This document shows, in pieces, positions 9,566-21,063 of a stretch of DNA of 64,000 nt. The position numbers were made by a program, and so were the translations under genes. The stretch is from Gammaproteobacteria bacterium (GTDB lineage Bacteria; Pseudomonadota; Gammaproteobacteria; Pseudomonadales; IMCC2047). Numbering within the stretch: the first letter of the stretch is position 1; each line of letters begins with the position of its first letter. The notes beneath the pieces are model-generated. The model did not search any database, was not told the origin of the DNA, and was given only the letters and a program-made list of their open reading frames with translations. The stretch lies in the NCBI GenBank assembly GCA_021773395.1, contig JAJFKB010000003.1, forward strand, positions 62,001 to 126,000, given 5' to 3'.

Positions 9566-11962
9566 ATGACAATAACAGCAGATCATGAGCAACAAGGTCA
9601 AGCAGCCCTGACTGAGCAAGAGTTACGATCTATTGATGCCTATTGGAGAGCTTGTAACTATTTGGCGGCCGGAATGATCTATCTCCAGGAGAACGTGCTC
9701 CTAACTCAGCCCCTGGAAACCAAGCACATTAAAAGCCGGTTGTTAGGCCACTGGGGGGCCAGTCCGGGGCTTTCGTTTATGTATGTTCATATGAACCGCA
9801 TGATCAATAAGTACCACCTGAACGCTATCTTTGTCGCGGGCCCAGGCCACGGTGCCCCGGGGGTGCTGGCACCGGTCTATCTGGAAGGTACCTACTCTGA
9901 AGTTTACCCCGATATCAGCCAGGACCAGGCCGGAATGCGCAGGCTTTTTAAGCAGTTTTCTTTTCCCGGTGGGATCGGAAGCCATTGTACCCCGGAGTTA
10001 CCTGGCTCTATTCACGAGGGCGGTGAGCTGGGTTACAGCATATCTCATGCTTTTGGGGCGGCCTTTGATAACCCGGATTTAATTGTCGTAGCAGCGGTCG
10101 GAGATGGCGAAGCGGAGACCGGCCCATTGGCTACTTCATGGCACTCAAATAAGTTTTTAAATCCCATACGTGACGGAGTAGTACTGCCAATACTTCACCT
10201 GAATGGCTATAAAATCAACAACCCAACAATATTGTCACGTATTCCACACTCGGAGCTGGAAGCCCTTTTCCGTGGTTATGGCTGGCAGCCTTACTTTGTT
10301 GAAGGGGAGGACCCCTTAGTCATGCATGAGCAGATGGCTTCTACCATGGAGGCCTGTATTGCAGAGATTCGACACCATCAGGAAAGTGCGCGAGCATCGG
10401 GCAAGGCTAAGCGCGTTATCTGGCCGATGATCGTATTACGATCACCTAAGGGGTGGACTTGCCCCAAGGAAGTAGACGGGAACAAGGTGGAAGGGTATTG
10501 GCGCGCGCACCAGGTCCCCCTGTCAGGCGTACATAGCAACGACACACAGCTGAAGCAGTTGGAGCAGTGGCTAAAAAGTTACCAGCCGCAAGAATTGTTT
10601 GATGAAGAGGGTCGATTAGTAGCTGATCTGCAACAGTTGGCACCAAAAGGTTTGCGTCGAATGAGTGCTAATCCTCGTGCTAACGGTGGTTTGTTGCGAC
10701 GTAACCTGCGTATGCCTGATTTTCGTAACTACGCGGCGAGCGTGGCAAAACCGGCTCAGACAAGCGCCATGAACACCAAGCCTCTGGGCGCCATGCTGAG
10801 GGACGTCATGCGAATCAACACTGATAATTTCAGAGTGTTCGGGCCGGATGAGAATACCTCTAATAAACTGGATGCTATCTATGAAGTGAGCAAGAAGCTG
10901 TGGCTGGCGGATTATCTGCCTGAGGATGAAAATGGTGGGCAGCTCAGTCCAGATGGCAAAGTGTTGGAAATGTTGTCAGAACATACACTTGAAGGCTGGT
11001 ATGAAGGTTATGTGCTGACCGGACGGCATGGGTTTTTTGCAACTTACGAAGCCTTCGTCCATGTTATCGATTCAATGTTTAATCAACATGCAAAATGGTT
11101 GGCCATCTGTGAGGAGTTACCATGGCGAGCGCCCATATCATCGATCAATCTGTTGATTACTTCAACCGTATGGCGGCAGGATCATAACGGCTTTACGCAT
11201 CAGGATCCGGGATTTCTGGATCTGGTGGTCAACAAGAGCCCTGAGGTCACCCGAATCTATTTGCCGCCGGATGTAAACTGCCTGTTGTCGACGGCGGATC
11301 ATTGCCTGCGCAGTCATAATGATATCAACGTGATTGTTTGCGATAAGCAGTCACATATTCAATATTTGGATATGGATAGCGCCATTAAGCACTGCACCAA
11401 GGGTCTGGGTATTTGGCAGTGGGCGAGCAATGATCAGGGTGTAGAGCCCGATGTGGTAATGGTGGGCTGTGGCGATATCCCGACCAAGGAGGCTCTTGCT
11501 GCGACGGCACTTTTACGCGAACAGTTTCCTGAATTAAAAATCCGTTTTATTAATGTCGTGGATCTATTTCGAATGACCTCGGAGAGTGAGCATCCACACG
11601 GACTTCCTGATAGCGATTTTGATAGTCTTTTCACCGTCGACAAACCCGTTATCTTTAATTTTCATGGTTACCCCTGGTTGATTCATCGCTTAGCGTACCG
11701 TCGAACCAATCATCACAACCTGCATGTTCGCGGTTATAAAGAGAAAGGTAATATCAACACGCCTCTTGAGCTGGCAATCGAAAATGAAATTGATCGATTC
11801 AGTTTGGCGATTGACGTAATTAATCGTGTCCCCCAGTTAAAGGTGGCGGGTGCACACGCCAAACAACTTTTTCGTGACCGCCAAATTGAATGTCGCCAGT
11901 ACGCGCATCAGCATGGGGTAGATATGCCTGAAGTAGCCAATTGGTTTTGGCCCTGTGAATAG
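9566..11962 (+). CDS. xfp: xylulose-5-phosphate/fructose-6-phosphate phosphoketolase
   Basis: A 798-residue thiamine-diphosphate enzyme that splits xylulose 5-phosphate (and often fructose 6-phosphate) with phosphate into acetyl phosphate and glyceraldehyde 3-phosphate (or erythrose 4-phosphate). Diagnostic stretches are GPGHGAPG (about 90-97), [13 protein letters not shown], the ThDP/Mg motif [18 protein letters not shown] (about 180-197) and [11 protein letters not shown]. Length matches the family (about 790-800). The start follows GAGGTGG. Acetyl phosphate from this enzyme is the substrate of the AckA-PduL fusion encoded 5 kb upstream, so the cluster can make acetyl-CoA or ATP without decarboxylating pyruvate. 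Identity is certain; preference for Xu5P versus F6P is not readable. Confidence 0.97.
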   Translation: MTITADHEQQGQAALTEQELRSIDAYWRACNYLAAGMIYLQENVLLTQPLETKHIKSRLLGHWGASPGLSFMYVHMNRMINKYHLNAIFVAGPGHGAPGVLAPVYLEGTYSEVYPDISQDQAGMRRLFKQFSFPGGIGSHCTPELPGSIHEGGELGYSISHAFGAAFDNPDLIVVAAVGDGEAETGPLATSWHSNKFLNPIRDGVVLPILHLNGYKINNPTILSRIPHSELEALFRGYGWQPYFVEGEDPLVMHEQMASTMEACIAEIRHHQESARASGKAKRVIWPMIVLRSPKGWTCPKEVDGNKVEGYWRAHQVPLSGVHSNDTQLKQLEQWLKSYQPQELFDEEGRLVADLQQLAPKGLRRMSANPRANGGLLRRNLRMPDFRNYAASVAKPAQTSAMNTKPLGAMLRDVMRINTDNFRVFGPDENTSNKLDAIYEVSKKLWLADYLPEDENGGQLSPDGKVLEMLSEHTLEGWYEGYVLTGRHGFFATYEAFVHVIDSMFNQHAKWLAICEELPWRAPISSINLLITSTVWRQDHNGFTHQDPGFLDLVVNKSPEVTRIYLPPDVNCLLSTADHCLRSHNDINVIVCDKQSHIQYLDMDSAIKHCTKGLGIWQWASNDQGVEPDVVMVGCGDIPTKEALAATALLREQFPELKIRFINVVDLFRMTSESEHPHGLPDSDFDSLFTVDKPVIFNFHGYPWLIHRLAYRRTNHHNLHVRGYKEKGNINTPLELAIENEIDRFSLAIDVINRVPQLKVAGAHAKQLFRDRQIECRQYAHQHGVDMPEVANWFWPCE

Positions 11963-12004
11963 CTGATTATTTCCAAATGATAGGATGATAGATAGGTAGC
12001 GATC

Positions 12005-13732
12005 TTGTTAGAGACGATAAAAATCATAGGTGCCCTGTTAGGGGGACTGGGTCTTTTTTTATTGGCTATCGGGATGATGACTGATGGTCTCAAACTGGCG
12101 GCCGGCTCTTCTTTAAAAAAAATGCTCGCCAATTGGACAAAAACCCCATTAAGAGGCATTTTTTCCGGCTTCATCATCACCGCCATTGTTCAATCATCGA
12201 GCGCAGTAACCGTCGCCTCGATAGGCTTCGTAAATGCAGGCTTACTGAATATGCGCCAGACGCTGGGTATCGTGTATGGCGCTAATGTCGGGACGACGAT
12301 GACCGGCTGGCTGGTTGCCTTAGTCGGGTTTAAATTGAATATCCACGCCTTTGCCTTTCCAATGATTGGTATCGGTATGCTGGTTAAGCTACTGAAGCCA
12401 GGGCACAGGGCTGCTGCGTTTGGCGTAGCCCTGGTCGGTTTTGGATTGTTTTTTGTGGGTATTGATATCCTCAAAACAGCTTTTGAAGGATTGGTAGAGA
12501 CATTTGATATCAGTGCATTTACCGCACAGGGCCTAACGGGGGTAGTTGTATTCTTACTGATCGGAATCGTGATGACCATCCTGACTCAGTCCTCCAGCGC
12601 GGCGATTGCATTAACCATCACTGCGGCCGCGAGTGGCATGATCGAACTGTACGCCGCTGCTGCAATGGTGATTGGCGCTAATATTGGTACTACTTCGACC
12701 GCGATGATTGCAGCGATTGGTGCCACCTCGCAGGCCAAGCGTGTGGTCGGTGCGCAGGTCATATTTAATGTGGTGACGGCGATGGTGGCACTATCGATAC
12801 TGCCTCTGCTGTTTCTCACAGTCGAAGCGTTAGAGAAGGCCATTGGTCTGGAGGCTAATCCCGGAATCACCCTTGCCATATTTCATAGTGTTTTTAATGT
12901 GCTTGGTGTCCTGCTGGTCTTTCCATTCAACAGCCGGCTGGCTTCGTTTCTTGAAAAACGGTTTCTTTCCTGGGAAGAAAAGGAATCTCATCCTAAATAT
13001 CTCGATAAAGCGATCGCAGCGACACCTATTTTGGCCTTGAATGCGCTCGTTCTGGAAATGCAGGGCATCGCTACTCGGGTGAGCCACTTGTGCAAACATG
13101 CTATTTCTTCTGGACAAACAGCTGCTGAGTTTAGAGCCAAGGCCAGTATTATAAAACTGCTATCGGGCGAAGTATCAAACTTTATAGTTGGCATTGAAAG
13201 ATCAGCGCTGACAGAGGAGATCACCAAGAGTCTGGCTACATTGCTGAGAATAGAACAGTATTTCCTAAGCTGCACAAATTCAGCGGAGCGTATTTTTGAG
13301 CCGTCTAAACCGCTGGAAAAATTTGGTGTCGAATATCTTGACCGAGACACCCAAAAATTCTTTGGGCATGTCATCGAATTTATTGATGTCGGCCTCATAG
13401 CCGCTGATATTTCTGACAGTCAAATTGATGAGCAGAGTGCAGCACTTCAGGTAGAGTACGACCAACTTAAGGCTAATTTACTCCTGGCTGGAACGCGATC
13501 TCAGATTTCAGTGCATCATATGTCCGAAGCGATAGAACATATGGGAGAGCTTAAAAGGATGGCGCAGCAGTGGCACAAAGCGATTAAAAGAATAAAACAA
13601 CTGGTTGTCGAGTCTGGCGCTGTGAGTCAAGACTCATCTGACGGCAACGATGCTTTAGGGAGCAACGATGAAGACAGGAAGACAAGCATCAATGACGTCT
13701 CGGATAAGCAGGCATTAACAACGTTATCCTAG
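12005..13732 (+). CDS. Na/Pi cotransporter-family protein with PhoU-like tail
   Basis: A 575-residue protein of the NptA/YjbB type. The N-terminal half (about 1-310) has two inverted membrane repeats, each with the signature QSSSA (QSSSAVTVASIGF near residue 62 and QSSSAAIALTITAA near residue 198). These form the Na+- and phosphate-binding sites in SLC34-type transporters. The C-terminal half is soluble, helical and PhoU-like. The start appears to be TTG at 12005, preceded by AGGTAGC; no in-frame ATG fits as well. In E. coli the homologue YjbB exports phosphate. In this cluster it could manage phosphate consumed by phosphoketolase and released by phosphotransfer, which is an inference. Confidence 0.92.
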   Translation: MLETIKIIGALLGGLGLFLLAIGMMTDGLKLAAGSSLKKMLANWTKTPLRGIFSGFIITAIVQSSSAVTVASIGFVNAGLLNMRQTLGIVYGANVGTTMTGWLVALVGFKLNIHAFAFPMIGIGMLVKLLKPGHRAAAFGVALVGFGLFFVGIDILKTAFEGLVETFDISAFTAQGLTGVVVFLLIGIVMTILTQSSSAAIALTITAAASGMIELYAAAAMVIGANIGTTSTAMIAAIGATSQAKRVVGAQVIFNVVTAMVALSILPLLFLTVEALEKAIGLEANPGITLAIFHSVFNVLGVLLVFPFNSRLASFLEKRFLSWEEKESHPKYLDKAIAATPILALNALVLEMQGIATRVSHLCKHAISSGQTAAEFRAKASIIKLLSGEVSNFIVGIERSALTEEITKSLATLLRIEQYFLSCTNSAERIFEPSKPLEKFGVEYLDRDTQKFFGHVIEFIDVGLIAADISDSQIDEQSAALQVEYDQLKANLLLAGTRSQISVHHMSEAIEHMGELKRMAQQWHKAIKRIKQLVVESGAVSQDSSDGNDALGSNDEDRKTSINDVSDKQALTTLS

Positions 13733-13761
13733 GACCTGTTAACACTAATTTGGAGGCACAT

Positions 13762-15180
13762 ATGGCGCAATTAACATTTTACGGTGCGGTTGAAGGCGTG
13801 ACGGGGTCGGCGTATCTGTTAACGACCGAATCTAGCCGGATTTTACTCGATTGCGGTCTGTTTCAGGGGCGACGAAAAGAGGAGGAGGCGAACCGGGATC
13901 CACTGCCTTTTGATGCCCAGGAGATAGATGCAGTTGTATTGTCGCACGCGCATCTCGACCATTCAGGAAGACTGCCTCTGTTAGTGTTAGCAGGCTATCA
14001 AGGACCGCTCTATATGACCTGGCCGACCTGCGATCTAATCGAAGTTTTGCTTAAGGATGCGGCTTCTTTACAGGAACGTGATGTTGAGTGGGAAAACAGG
14101 CGTCGAAGAAGATCAGGCAAAGAGGAGATCGAACCACTTTATCGTCTTGAAGATGTGGAGGAAACTCTCACCTGCTGCCAGGGCGTTAGCTATCATCAAC
14201 GCATCAATATAGCCGAAGGTGTCGACCTTAGATTTGTGGATGCCGGCCATATACTGGGTTCTGCTATCGTCGAAATATTTATTCAAGAGGGCGGTAAAGA
14301 GAAGAAACTGGTATTTTCCGGTGACCTCGGGAATTCGCAGGCAGCTCTGTTACGCGATCCAGAGACGGTCGATAGTGCAGACCTGCTTCTGCTTGAATCC
14401 ACCTATGGCGATCGAGATCATCGCTCCATGGAAGCGACCTTGGCTGAGTTTGAAGAGGTGATCGAAGATGCTTCCGAAAATGGTGGCAATATTTTAATAC
14501 CATCCTTTGCTGTGGGCCGAACTCAGGAGATCATTTTTCGGTTGGGTGAACTTTATCAGAAGGGCAAGCTGAGACATCAGGCGGTCTACCTCGATAGTCC
14601 TATGGCCATTGCGGTCACTGAGATTTATCATCGATACCAGCATGTCTACAACGCAGAAGATAAAGCCGCCATACAAAGTCATGCCAGGCCAGGTAGCCCC
14701 AACCAAAAAAGTCTGCACACCTTTTTACCAGTATTACGTTATTCGACCACCACTGCTGAATCAATGGCGCTCAACAAACTGGAAAGTGGGGCGATTATTA
14801 TCGCCGGTAGCGGCATGTGTAACGGAGGTCGAATACGACATCATCTGAAACATAACCTGTGGCGAAAAAAATCGCATGTAATTTTTGTTGGCTTTCAGGC
14901 CCTGGGCACGCCCGGTCGAACGATTGTTGATGGCGCCAAAAATATTCATATGGCGGGTGAGGAAATTGCTGTTCGGGCAAACATTCATACCATGGGAGGA
15001 TTTTCCGCGCATGCCAGTCAGACTCAGCTAGTCAATTGGCTGAGCGCTTTCACCCGGAAAAAACCTAAACTGTATCTGGTTCACGGAGAGGAGAGTGCGA
15101 AGCTGACTTTACAGCGAACAGTGCGCGAGCACGGGTGGTCAGCAGAGATTCCAAGTCTTAATCAAACCGTCAATTTTTAA
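13762..15180 (+). CDS. MBL-fold/beta-CASP RNA-processing-type metallohydrolase
   Basis: A 472-residue protein of the CPSF73/RNase J-like superfamily. The zinc motif is HAHLDH in LSHAHLDHSG (about residue 55). Beta-CASP motifs follow: SFAVGRTQE, the conserved GSGMCNGGRIRHHL and a final GGFSAHASQ. The start is ATG 13762 with GGAGG seven bases upstream; an in-frame TTG at 13750 overlaps that ribosome site and is unlikely. Family members are RNA endo/exonucleases, though bacterial representatives outside RNase J are poorly characterised. It follows the Na/Pi gene by 29 bases and precedes the LOG-like gene by 22, so the three are probably co-transcribed. Confidence 0.92.
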   Translation: MAQLTFYGAVEGVTGSAYLLTTESSRILLDCGLFQGRRKEEEANRDPLPFDAQEIDAVVLSHAHLDHSGRLPLLVLAGYQGPLYMTWPTCDLIEVLLKDAASLQERDVEWENRRRRRSGKEEIEPLYRLEDVEETLTCCQGVSYHQRINIAEGVDLRFVDAGHILGSAIVEIFIQEGGKEKKLVFSGDLGNSQAALLRDPETVDSADLLLLESTYGDRDHRSMEATLAEFEEVIEDASENGGNILIPSFAVGRTQEIIFRLGELYQKGKLRHQAVYLDSPMAIAVTEIYHRYQHVYNAEDKAAIQSHARPGSPNQKSLHTFLPVLRYSTTTAESMALNKLESGAIIIAGSGMCNGGRIRHHLKHNLWRKKSHVIFVGFQALGTPGRTIVDGAKNIHMAGEEIAVRANIHTMGGFSAHASQTQLVNWLSAFTRKKPKLYLVHGEESAKLTLQRTVREHGWSAEIPSLNQTVNF

Positions 15181-15202
15181 CTTCCTGAAACAGGCTGGCA
15201 AC

Positions 15203-16081
15203 ATGAAAGATAAATACCAAACCGATCGGATCTTTCCATCTGCCGCTGAGGATGTCGAAAGAGCCAATTTATCCAACTCTGATAGCGACGCTTATCGATT
15301 GGCATTCAGTGACGACCGTTTTTTGTTAAGGGATGAGTTAAGGGCTGTGCGGTTGCAACTGGAGTGGTTAAAACCAGACATTATTCAGGATGAACACGAT
15401 ATTGAGTCGACGGTTGTTATATTTGGTGGCTCACGGTTTCCTGATCCAGACTATGCGCAGCATAAGCTTCAAGCGGCAAAAAATACACTTGCTTTGAATC
15501 CGCAGGAGCCATTATTGATAAAAAAATGCCGGATTGCCGAAGCCGTTGTGCAAAACAGCCGCTATTACTCAGAAGCCAGAGAGCTGGCAAAAAGGATCAC
15601 TCTCACTTCAATGGCTCATCAAGGAAAAGAATTTGTGATTGTGACCGGTGGTGGCCCGGGTGTTATGGAGGCCGCCAACAGAGGCGCAGCAGATGTGGGC
15701 GGGAGAAGTATCGGTTTGAATATTGTTTTACCCTTTGAGCAACAAGCAAATGCCTATATCACGCCAGAGTTATGTTTTCAGTTCCACTACTTTGCCATTC
15801 GTAAAATGCATTTCTTAAAGCGGGCTAGAGCGCTGATCGCATACCCGGGTGGATTTGGAACGCTGGATGAACTGTTTGAAACGCTGACGCTGATTCAAAC
15901 AGCTAAAATAAAACCGGTGCCGGTGGTACTGATGGGCAGTCATTACTGGAGCAAGCTCATCGACTTTGATTTTCTGATGGAACAAGGTGCGATTGAAGAG
16001 GAGGATCTCAGTTTATTTGAGATTGTAGATAGTGTTGAGGAAGCATGGCGCATACTCAAACAGAGTTGGGCGGTGGAGTAA
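15203..16081 (+). CDS. LOG/TIGR00730-type Rossmann-fold protein
   Basis: A 292-residue protein with the two motifs of the lysine-decarboxylase-like/LOG family: GGGPGVMEAANRGA (about 150-163) and PGGFGTLDELFE (about 214-225). The second includes the catalytic Glu that hydrolyses the N-glycosidic bond of nucleoside monophosphates. Typical LOG proteins have about 190 residues. This one has roughly 100 extra N-terminal residues before the Rossmann core, as seen in larger PpnN-like relatives. A nucleotide 5'-monophosphate nucleosidase activity is likely by family, with the substrate unknown. It is the last gene of the plus-strand cluster. Confidence 0.88.
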   Translation: MKDKYQTDRIFPSAAEDVERANLSNSDSDAYRLAFSDDRFLLRDELRAVRLQLEWLKPDIIQDEHDIESTVVIFGGSRFPDPDYAQHKLQAAKNTLALNPQEPLLIKKCRIAEAVVQNSRYYSEARELAKRITLTSMAHQGKEFVIVTGGGPGVMEAANRGAADVGGRSIGLNIVLPFEQQANAYITPELCFQFHYFAIRKMHFLKRARALIAYPGGFGTLDELFETLTLIQTAKIKPVPVVLMGSHYWSKLIDFDFLMEQGAIEEEDLSLFEIVDSVEEAWRILKQSWAVE

Positions 16082-16323
16082 ACCGGCTTAACGGCTCATG
16101 CGACTAACCATTGAAAATCGCAAAACTCAAAACAATATAAACAGCGTAGCCCCGCTGCATCAAAAGAAACCAGCAGTTCTGGGTGCTCTTTGAATTAATG
16201 TCGACTGGATTGAACGGGGCCAGAGCAAAAAATCTCTTCCCTCCTCCTGAAATTGCATAGATTACTCAAACTGTTCGCTAACTTCGAGCACCAATGGCGG
16301 TCCAATCTGTTTATTTCTTCAAT

Positions 16324-16890
16324 CTACTCCTTACACATACTCTCCCAGCGGGAGTTTAAAACTTTTTTTGCCAACCCATCTTCTGCCTGATCAATTTTGG
16401 TCTGAAGCTCTTTGCAGTCTTCAGCCACTTTTGGCTCTTGATAAACAATTTCATTCAGCGCCTCTGTTTCGGCTGATGCAATTATTTCATTGCCCTCTGC
16501 ATCGCAACTCATCGGAACGCTAATGGTAGAACTATAATCGTAGGCTGCGCCATTAATAATATCAACGCCAGCGCCAATTACACCCCCAACCAAAATGTTG
16601 CCAAAAACCCAGCCACCAGTCGAAGAGTCTTCAGCCCCTATCGTTTCAGCTTCACCAGTCGTCTCGTGTTTGCAGACGATTGTTAGCGCCCCGCTCGATC
16701 GATGCACAGTAACTGAACCGGGTGTCGTAACAAACCACTCTCCCTTATTGTTTGTCAGTTTACAGCTCGCCCCATCACAGCCAGGTGTAATCACCGAAAG
16801 GGACTGGTTTGTCCCTTTCGCAACAGATGCGCAGCCCTGAAAAAAGGCTGATGATAACAAAAGAACCGTACATACAATCTTCGAGATCAT
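16324..16890 (-). CDS. putative lipoprotein, conserved hypothetical
   Basis: A 188-residue protein whose N-terminus, MISKIVCTVLLLSSAFFQGC, is a signal peptide ending in a lipobox (FQGC, Cys20). The body contains a TPGSVTVHRS segment with a preceding Cys-Lys-Leu-x-Asn pattern that I associate with a widespread family of uncharacterised proteobacterial lipoproteins. A Gly-rich hydrophobic patch (VFGNILVGGVIGAGVDIINGA) follows. The frame is open further upstream, but ATG 16890 gives the clean signal peptide and removes an overlap with the preceding gene, leaving a 4-base gap. It is almost certainly co-transcribed with the lipoprotein gene at 16895-17587. Function unknown. Confidence 0.8.
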   Translation of the reverse strand: MISKIVCTVLLLSSAFFQGCASVAKGTNQSLSVITPGCDGASCKLTNNKGEWFVTTPGSVTVHRSSGALTIVCKHETTGEAETIGAEDSSTGGWVFGNILVGGVIGAGVDIINGAAYDYSSTISVPMSCDAEGNEIIASAETEALNEIVYQEPKVAEDCKELQTKIDQAEDGLAKKVLNSRWESMCKE

Positions 16891-16894
16891 AAGC

Positions 16895-17587
16895 TTAGAG
16901 TGAATCACTCGCGCTCTCCTTAGCGGTTTGATTTGGGATATCCCTCTCATCAGTCACAACCACGACATCTGGTTCATGCTTACCTAATAACAGGTTATAA
17001 ATATCTTGCGCGGCGGCATTCATTAACTGCGTCACTGCTTCATGCGTCGCTTGACCGACCTTATCACCAGGTGACCCACTAATCATATAGGACTTTCCGT
17101 CGACCACACCCGATTGATAATCTTTATCCATTAAAGTCTCTCCAGACGCCGTGACAGCTTTAACATTTAAAGTCATATTTACCTGAGGCGTAATCGCAAA
17201 ACCGACATTCTTGAGCTGGTTATAGGCATAGGAATAATTTACCGACTTAGGCTCTACTACAATCTCATAATCTTCTACCTGATTGAGATTTGTTGCATGG
17301 TCCGCCCCTTTCTCAAATAAATTGCCAAATACATCCTTTGCAATTCGATAAGTGATTTCTCCAAGCGGCACTGTTAAGGTCGTCGCTGCTCCAGTCAAAC
17401 TAGTTGGATTTCCCTTATAAGAGTATTCTGCATCCTCCTTATTCAGATAAATTAGCGCTTTCCCCGGCAACTGTTTCTGAACTGATAATGTCTCTCCCGT
17501 GTAACTGGGATTATAGGTAGCGACCTGTGCACAGCCAGTCAATATAGCCAGTATTGCAATGGTTATCAGTAATCGAATTTGCTGCAT
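16895..17587 (-). CDS. putative lipoprotein, unknown function
   Basis: A 230-residue protein starting with MQQIRLLITIAILAILTGC, a signal peptide with a classic lipobox (LTGC, Cys19). It should be lipid-anchored in the envelope. After the anchor it is mostly beta-rich polar sequence, with an Ala/Leu helical part near residues 190-210 and an acidic C-terminus. I do not recognise a named domain. A good ribosome site (AAGGAG) precedes the ATG. It is the first gene of a two-gene lipoprotein unit with 16324-16890; the pairing suggests the two act together at the outer membrane. Confidence 0.8.
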   Translation of the reverse strand: MQQIRLLITIAILAILTGCAQVATYNPSYTGETLSVQKQLPGKALIYLNKEDAEYSYKGNPTSLTGAATTLTVPLGEITYRIAKDVFGNLFEKGADHATNLNQVEDYEIVVEPKSVNYSYAYNQLKNVGFAITPQVNMTLNVKAVTASGETLMDKDYQSGVVDGKSYMISGSPGDKVGQATHEAVTQLMNAAAQDIYNLLLGKHEPDVVVVTDERDIPNQTAKESASDSL

Positions 17588-17962
17588 GATGTGACTCCTT
17601 TTATTAATATAGTTATAAAACTCCTATGAACGGGTTGCTCAAAAAAGCCTCGACCCGTTAAGACCCTGGCACCGCAATGTCATATAAAAAATTCAAATGG
17701 CACACGCATATGCAGCCAACGGACTCATAACAATAAATAGGCCACTTTTAGAGTGTAGGGGTTTGATTTTGTGGGAATAACTTTACTAATTTTACACGCA
17801 GAATTTATCGGGCAGGAAGCCCTTAATATTATCTTCGTCATTCCTTCGAGCGGTCCATGATATTGTTGGGATCAAATACTACATTATTTAGCGCAATTAA
17901 CAACACCTAAAACTAAGATAGGGGCCGCTGTCAATGCGATCCCTATCCCTGCTATGTTCATG
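17588..17962. other. intergenic region between lipoprotein pair and aacS
   Basis: About 375 bases without a convincing gene. The right part holds a possible terminator for the minus-strand aacS unit (see 17911-17947). The left part is AT-rich and should contain the promoter of the lipoprotein pair. I see no other structure here. Confidence 0.5.
17911..17947 (-). terminator. candidate terminator downstream of aacS
   Basis: Read on the minus strand, GATAGGG (17947-17941) and CCCTATC (17923-17917) form a 7-bp stem around a 17-base loop, followed by TTAGTTTT. It lies just after the aacS stop. The long loop and broken T-run make this moderate to weak. Confidence 0.35.
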
Positions 17963-19936
<1,974 letters not shown>

Positions 19937-20162
19937 ACGTAGTACCTGCTGATTATAAGCACCAAAGCCCTTTGCATAACGATCATGCTACGCGAAGGTC
20001 TCTCTAAAGAGATCTGATGATAAACCCCTGTTTGGGGCATTTCCATAAAGAAATAGTGAAACTAATTTCGTTTTTCAAGCCTGCTCTGAACCGCCCATAA
20101 TAACGTCTCTGGGAGAGCTGTCAGCCATAATTATCTATGTATGTGCCTGATAATCCGGCTTT

Positions 20163-21062
20163 TCAATAACCGGCCATCGCCGCTGCCACCTTGGAATTAG
20201 ACCTCCTGCCCAAGGCCTGCATCACATGGTTTCCGGCATCCAGCAATTTCTCAAGGTCAACACCGGTATCAACCCCCAAACCGTTCAGCATATAGAGCAC
20301 ATCCTCGCTCGCAACATTGCCCGATGCGCCCTTTGCATATGGGCAACCGCCCAATCCGGCGATCGAACTATCCACTACCGCAACGCCCATCTCCAAAGCG
20401 GCGTATATGTTGGCCAGCGCCTGACCATAGGTATCATGAAAATGTACAGCCAGCTGCTCAACTGACAATTCGCCGGCTACAGCCTCCAGCATCGCTTTGG
20501 TTTGTCTGGGAGTTCCTACACCAATGGTATCCCCCAGAGAAATTTCATGGCAGCCCATGGCCGCCAGGGATTTAGCCACAGAAACGACAGCACCGGGCTC
20601 AACCTCACCTTGATAGGGGCAACCCATAACGCAGGAGATATAACCACGCACCGGAATACCCCGCGCTTTGGCTGCATCCATAATAGGCTCAAACCTCTGC
20701 AGGCTTTCTTCAATACTGCAATTGATATTCTTCTGTGAAAACTGCTCAGAAGCCGCCGCAAAGATCGCCACTTCATCAACCTGACAGGCGATAGCACTTT
20801 CAAAACCTTTCAAATTAGGTGTTAAAGCACTGTAAATCACCCCTGGCTTCCTCTCTATTTGCTGCATTACTTCGGCAGAATCTGCCATTTGCGGCACCCA
20901 TTTCGGCGAAACAAAACTGGCGGCTTCAATGGCGCTGATGCCAGCATTGGCCAACCGATTGATCAGTTCAATTTTGATCTGCGTGTTTATCTGGCCCGGT
21001 TCATTTTGCAGTCCATCCCGAGGCCCAACCTCTACCATTTTAACTTTTGCCGGTAACGACAC
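20163..21062 (-). CDS. liuE: hydroxymethylglutaryl-CoA lyase
   Basis: A 299-residue TIM-barrel enzyme that cleaves HMG-CoA into acetyl-CoA and acetoacetate, the last step of leucine catabolism. The metal-site motif [12 protein letters not shown] lies at the N-terminus and the catalytic-loop motif [14 protein letters not shown] near residues 235-248. I choose the GTG at 21062, giving [17 protein letters not shown] as in other LiuE proteins. It has GGAG seven bases upstream and is one base after the liuD stop; in-frame upstream ATGs lie inside liuD. This implies tight coupling to liuD. Confidence 0.95.
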   Translation of the reverse strand: MSLPAKVKMVEVGPRDGLQNEPGQINTQIKIELINRLANAGISAIEAASFVSPKWVPQMADSAEVMQQIERKPGVIYSALTPNLKGFESAIACQVDEVAIFAAASEQFSQKNINCSIEESLQRFEPIMDAAKARGIPVRGYISCVMGCPYQGEVEPGAVVSVAKSLAAMGCHEISLGDTIGVGTPRQTKAMLEAVAGELSVEQLAVHFHDTYGQALANIYAALEMGVAVVDSSIAGLGGCPYAKGASGNVASEDVLYMLNGLGVDTGVDLEKLLDAGNHVMQALGRRSNSKVAAAMAGY

Positions 21063-21063
21063 G

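Noticed and set aside
13750-13761. TTG at 13750 as start of the MBL protein
   Set aside because: It overlaps the GGAGG ribosome site that serves ATG 13762.
16140-16200. Possible fourth copy of the palindrome (shares TTCTGGGTGCTCT with copy C)
   Set aside because: Only about 13 bases match and no left arm is present, so it is not supportable as a copy.
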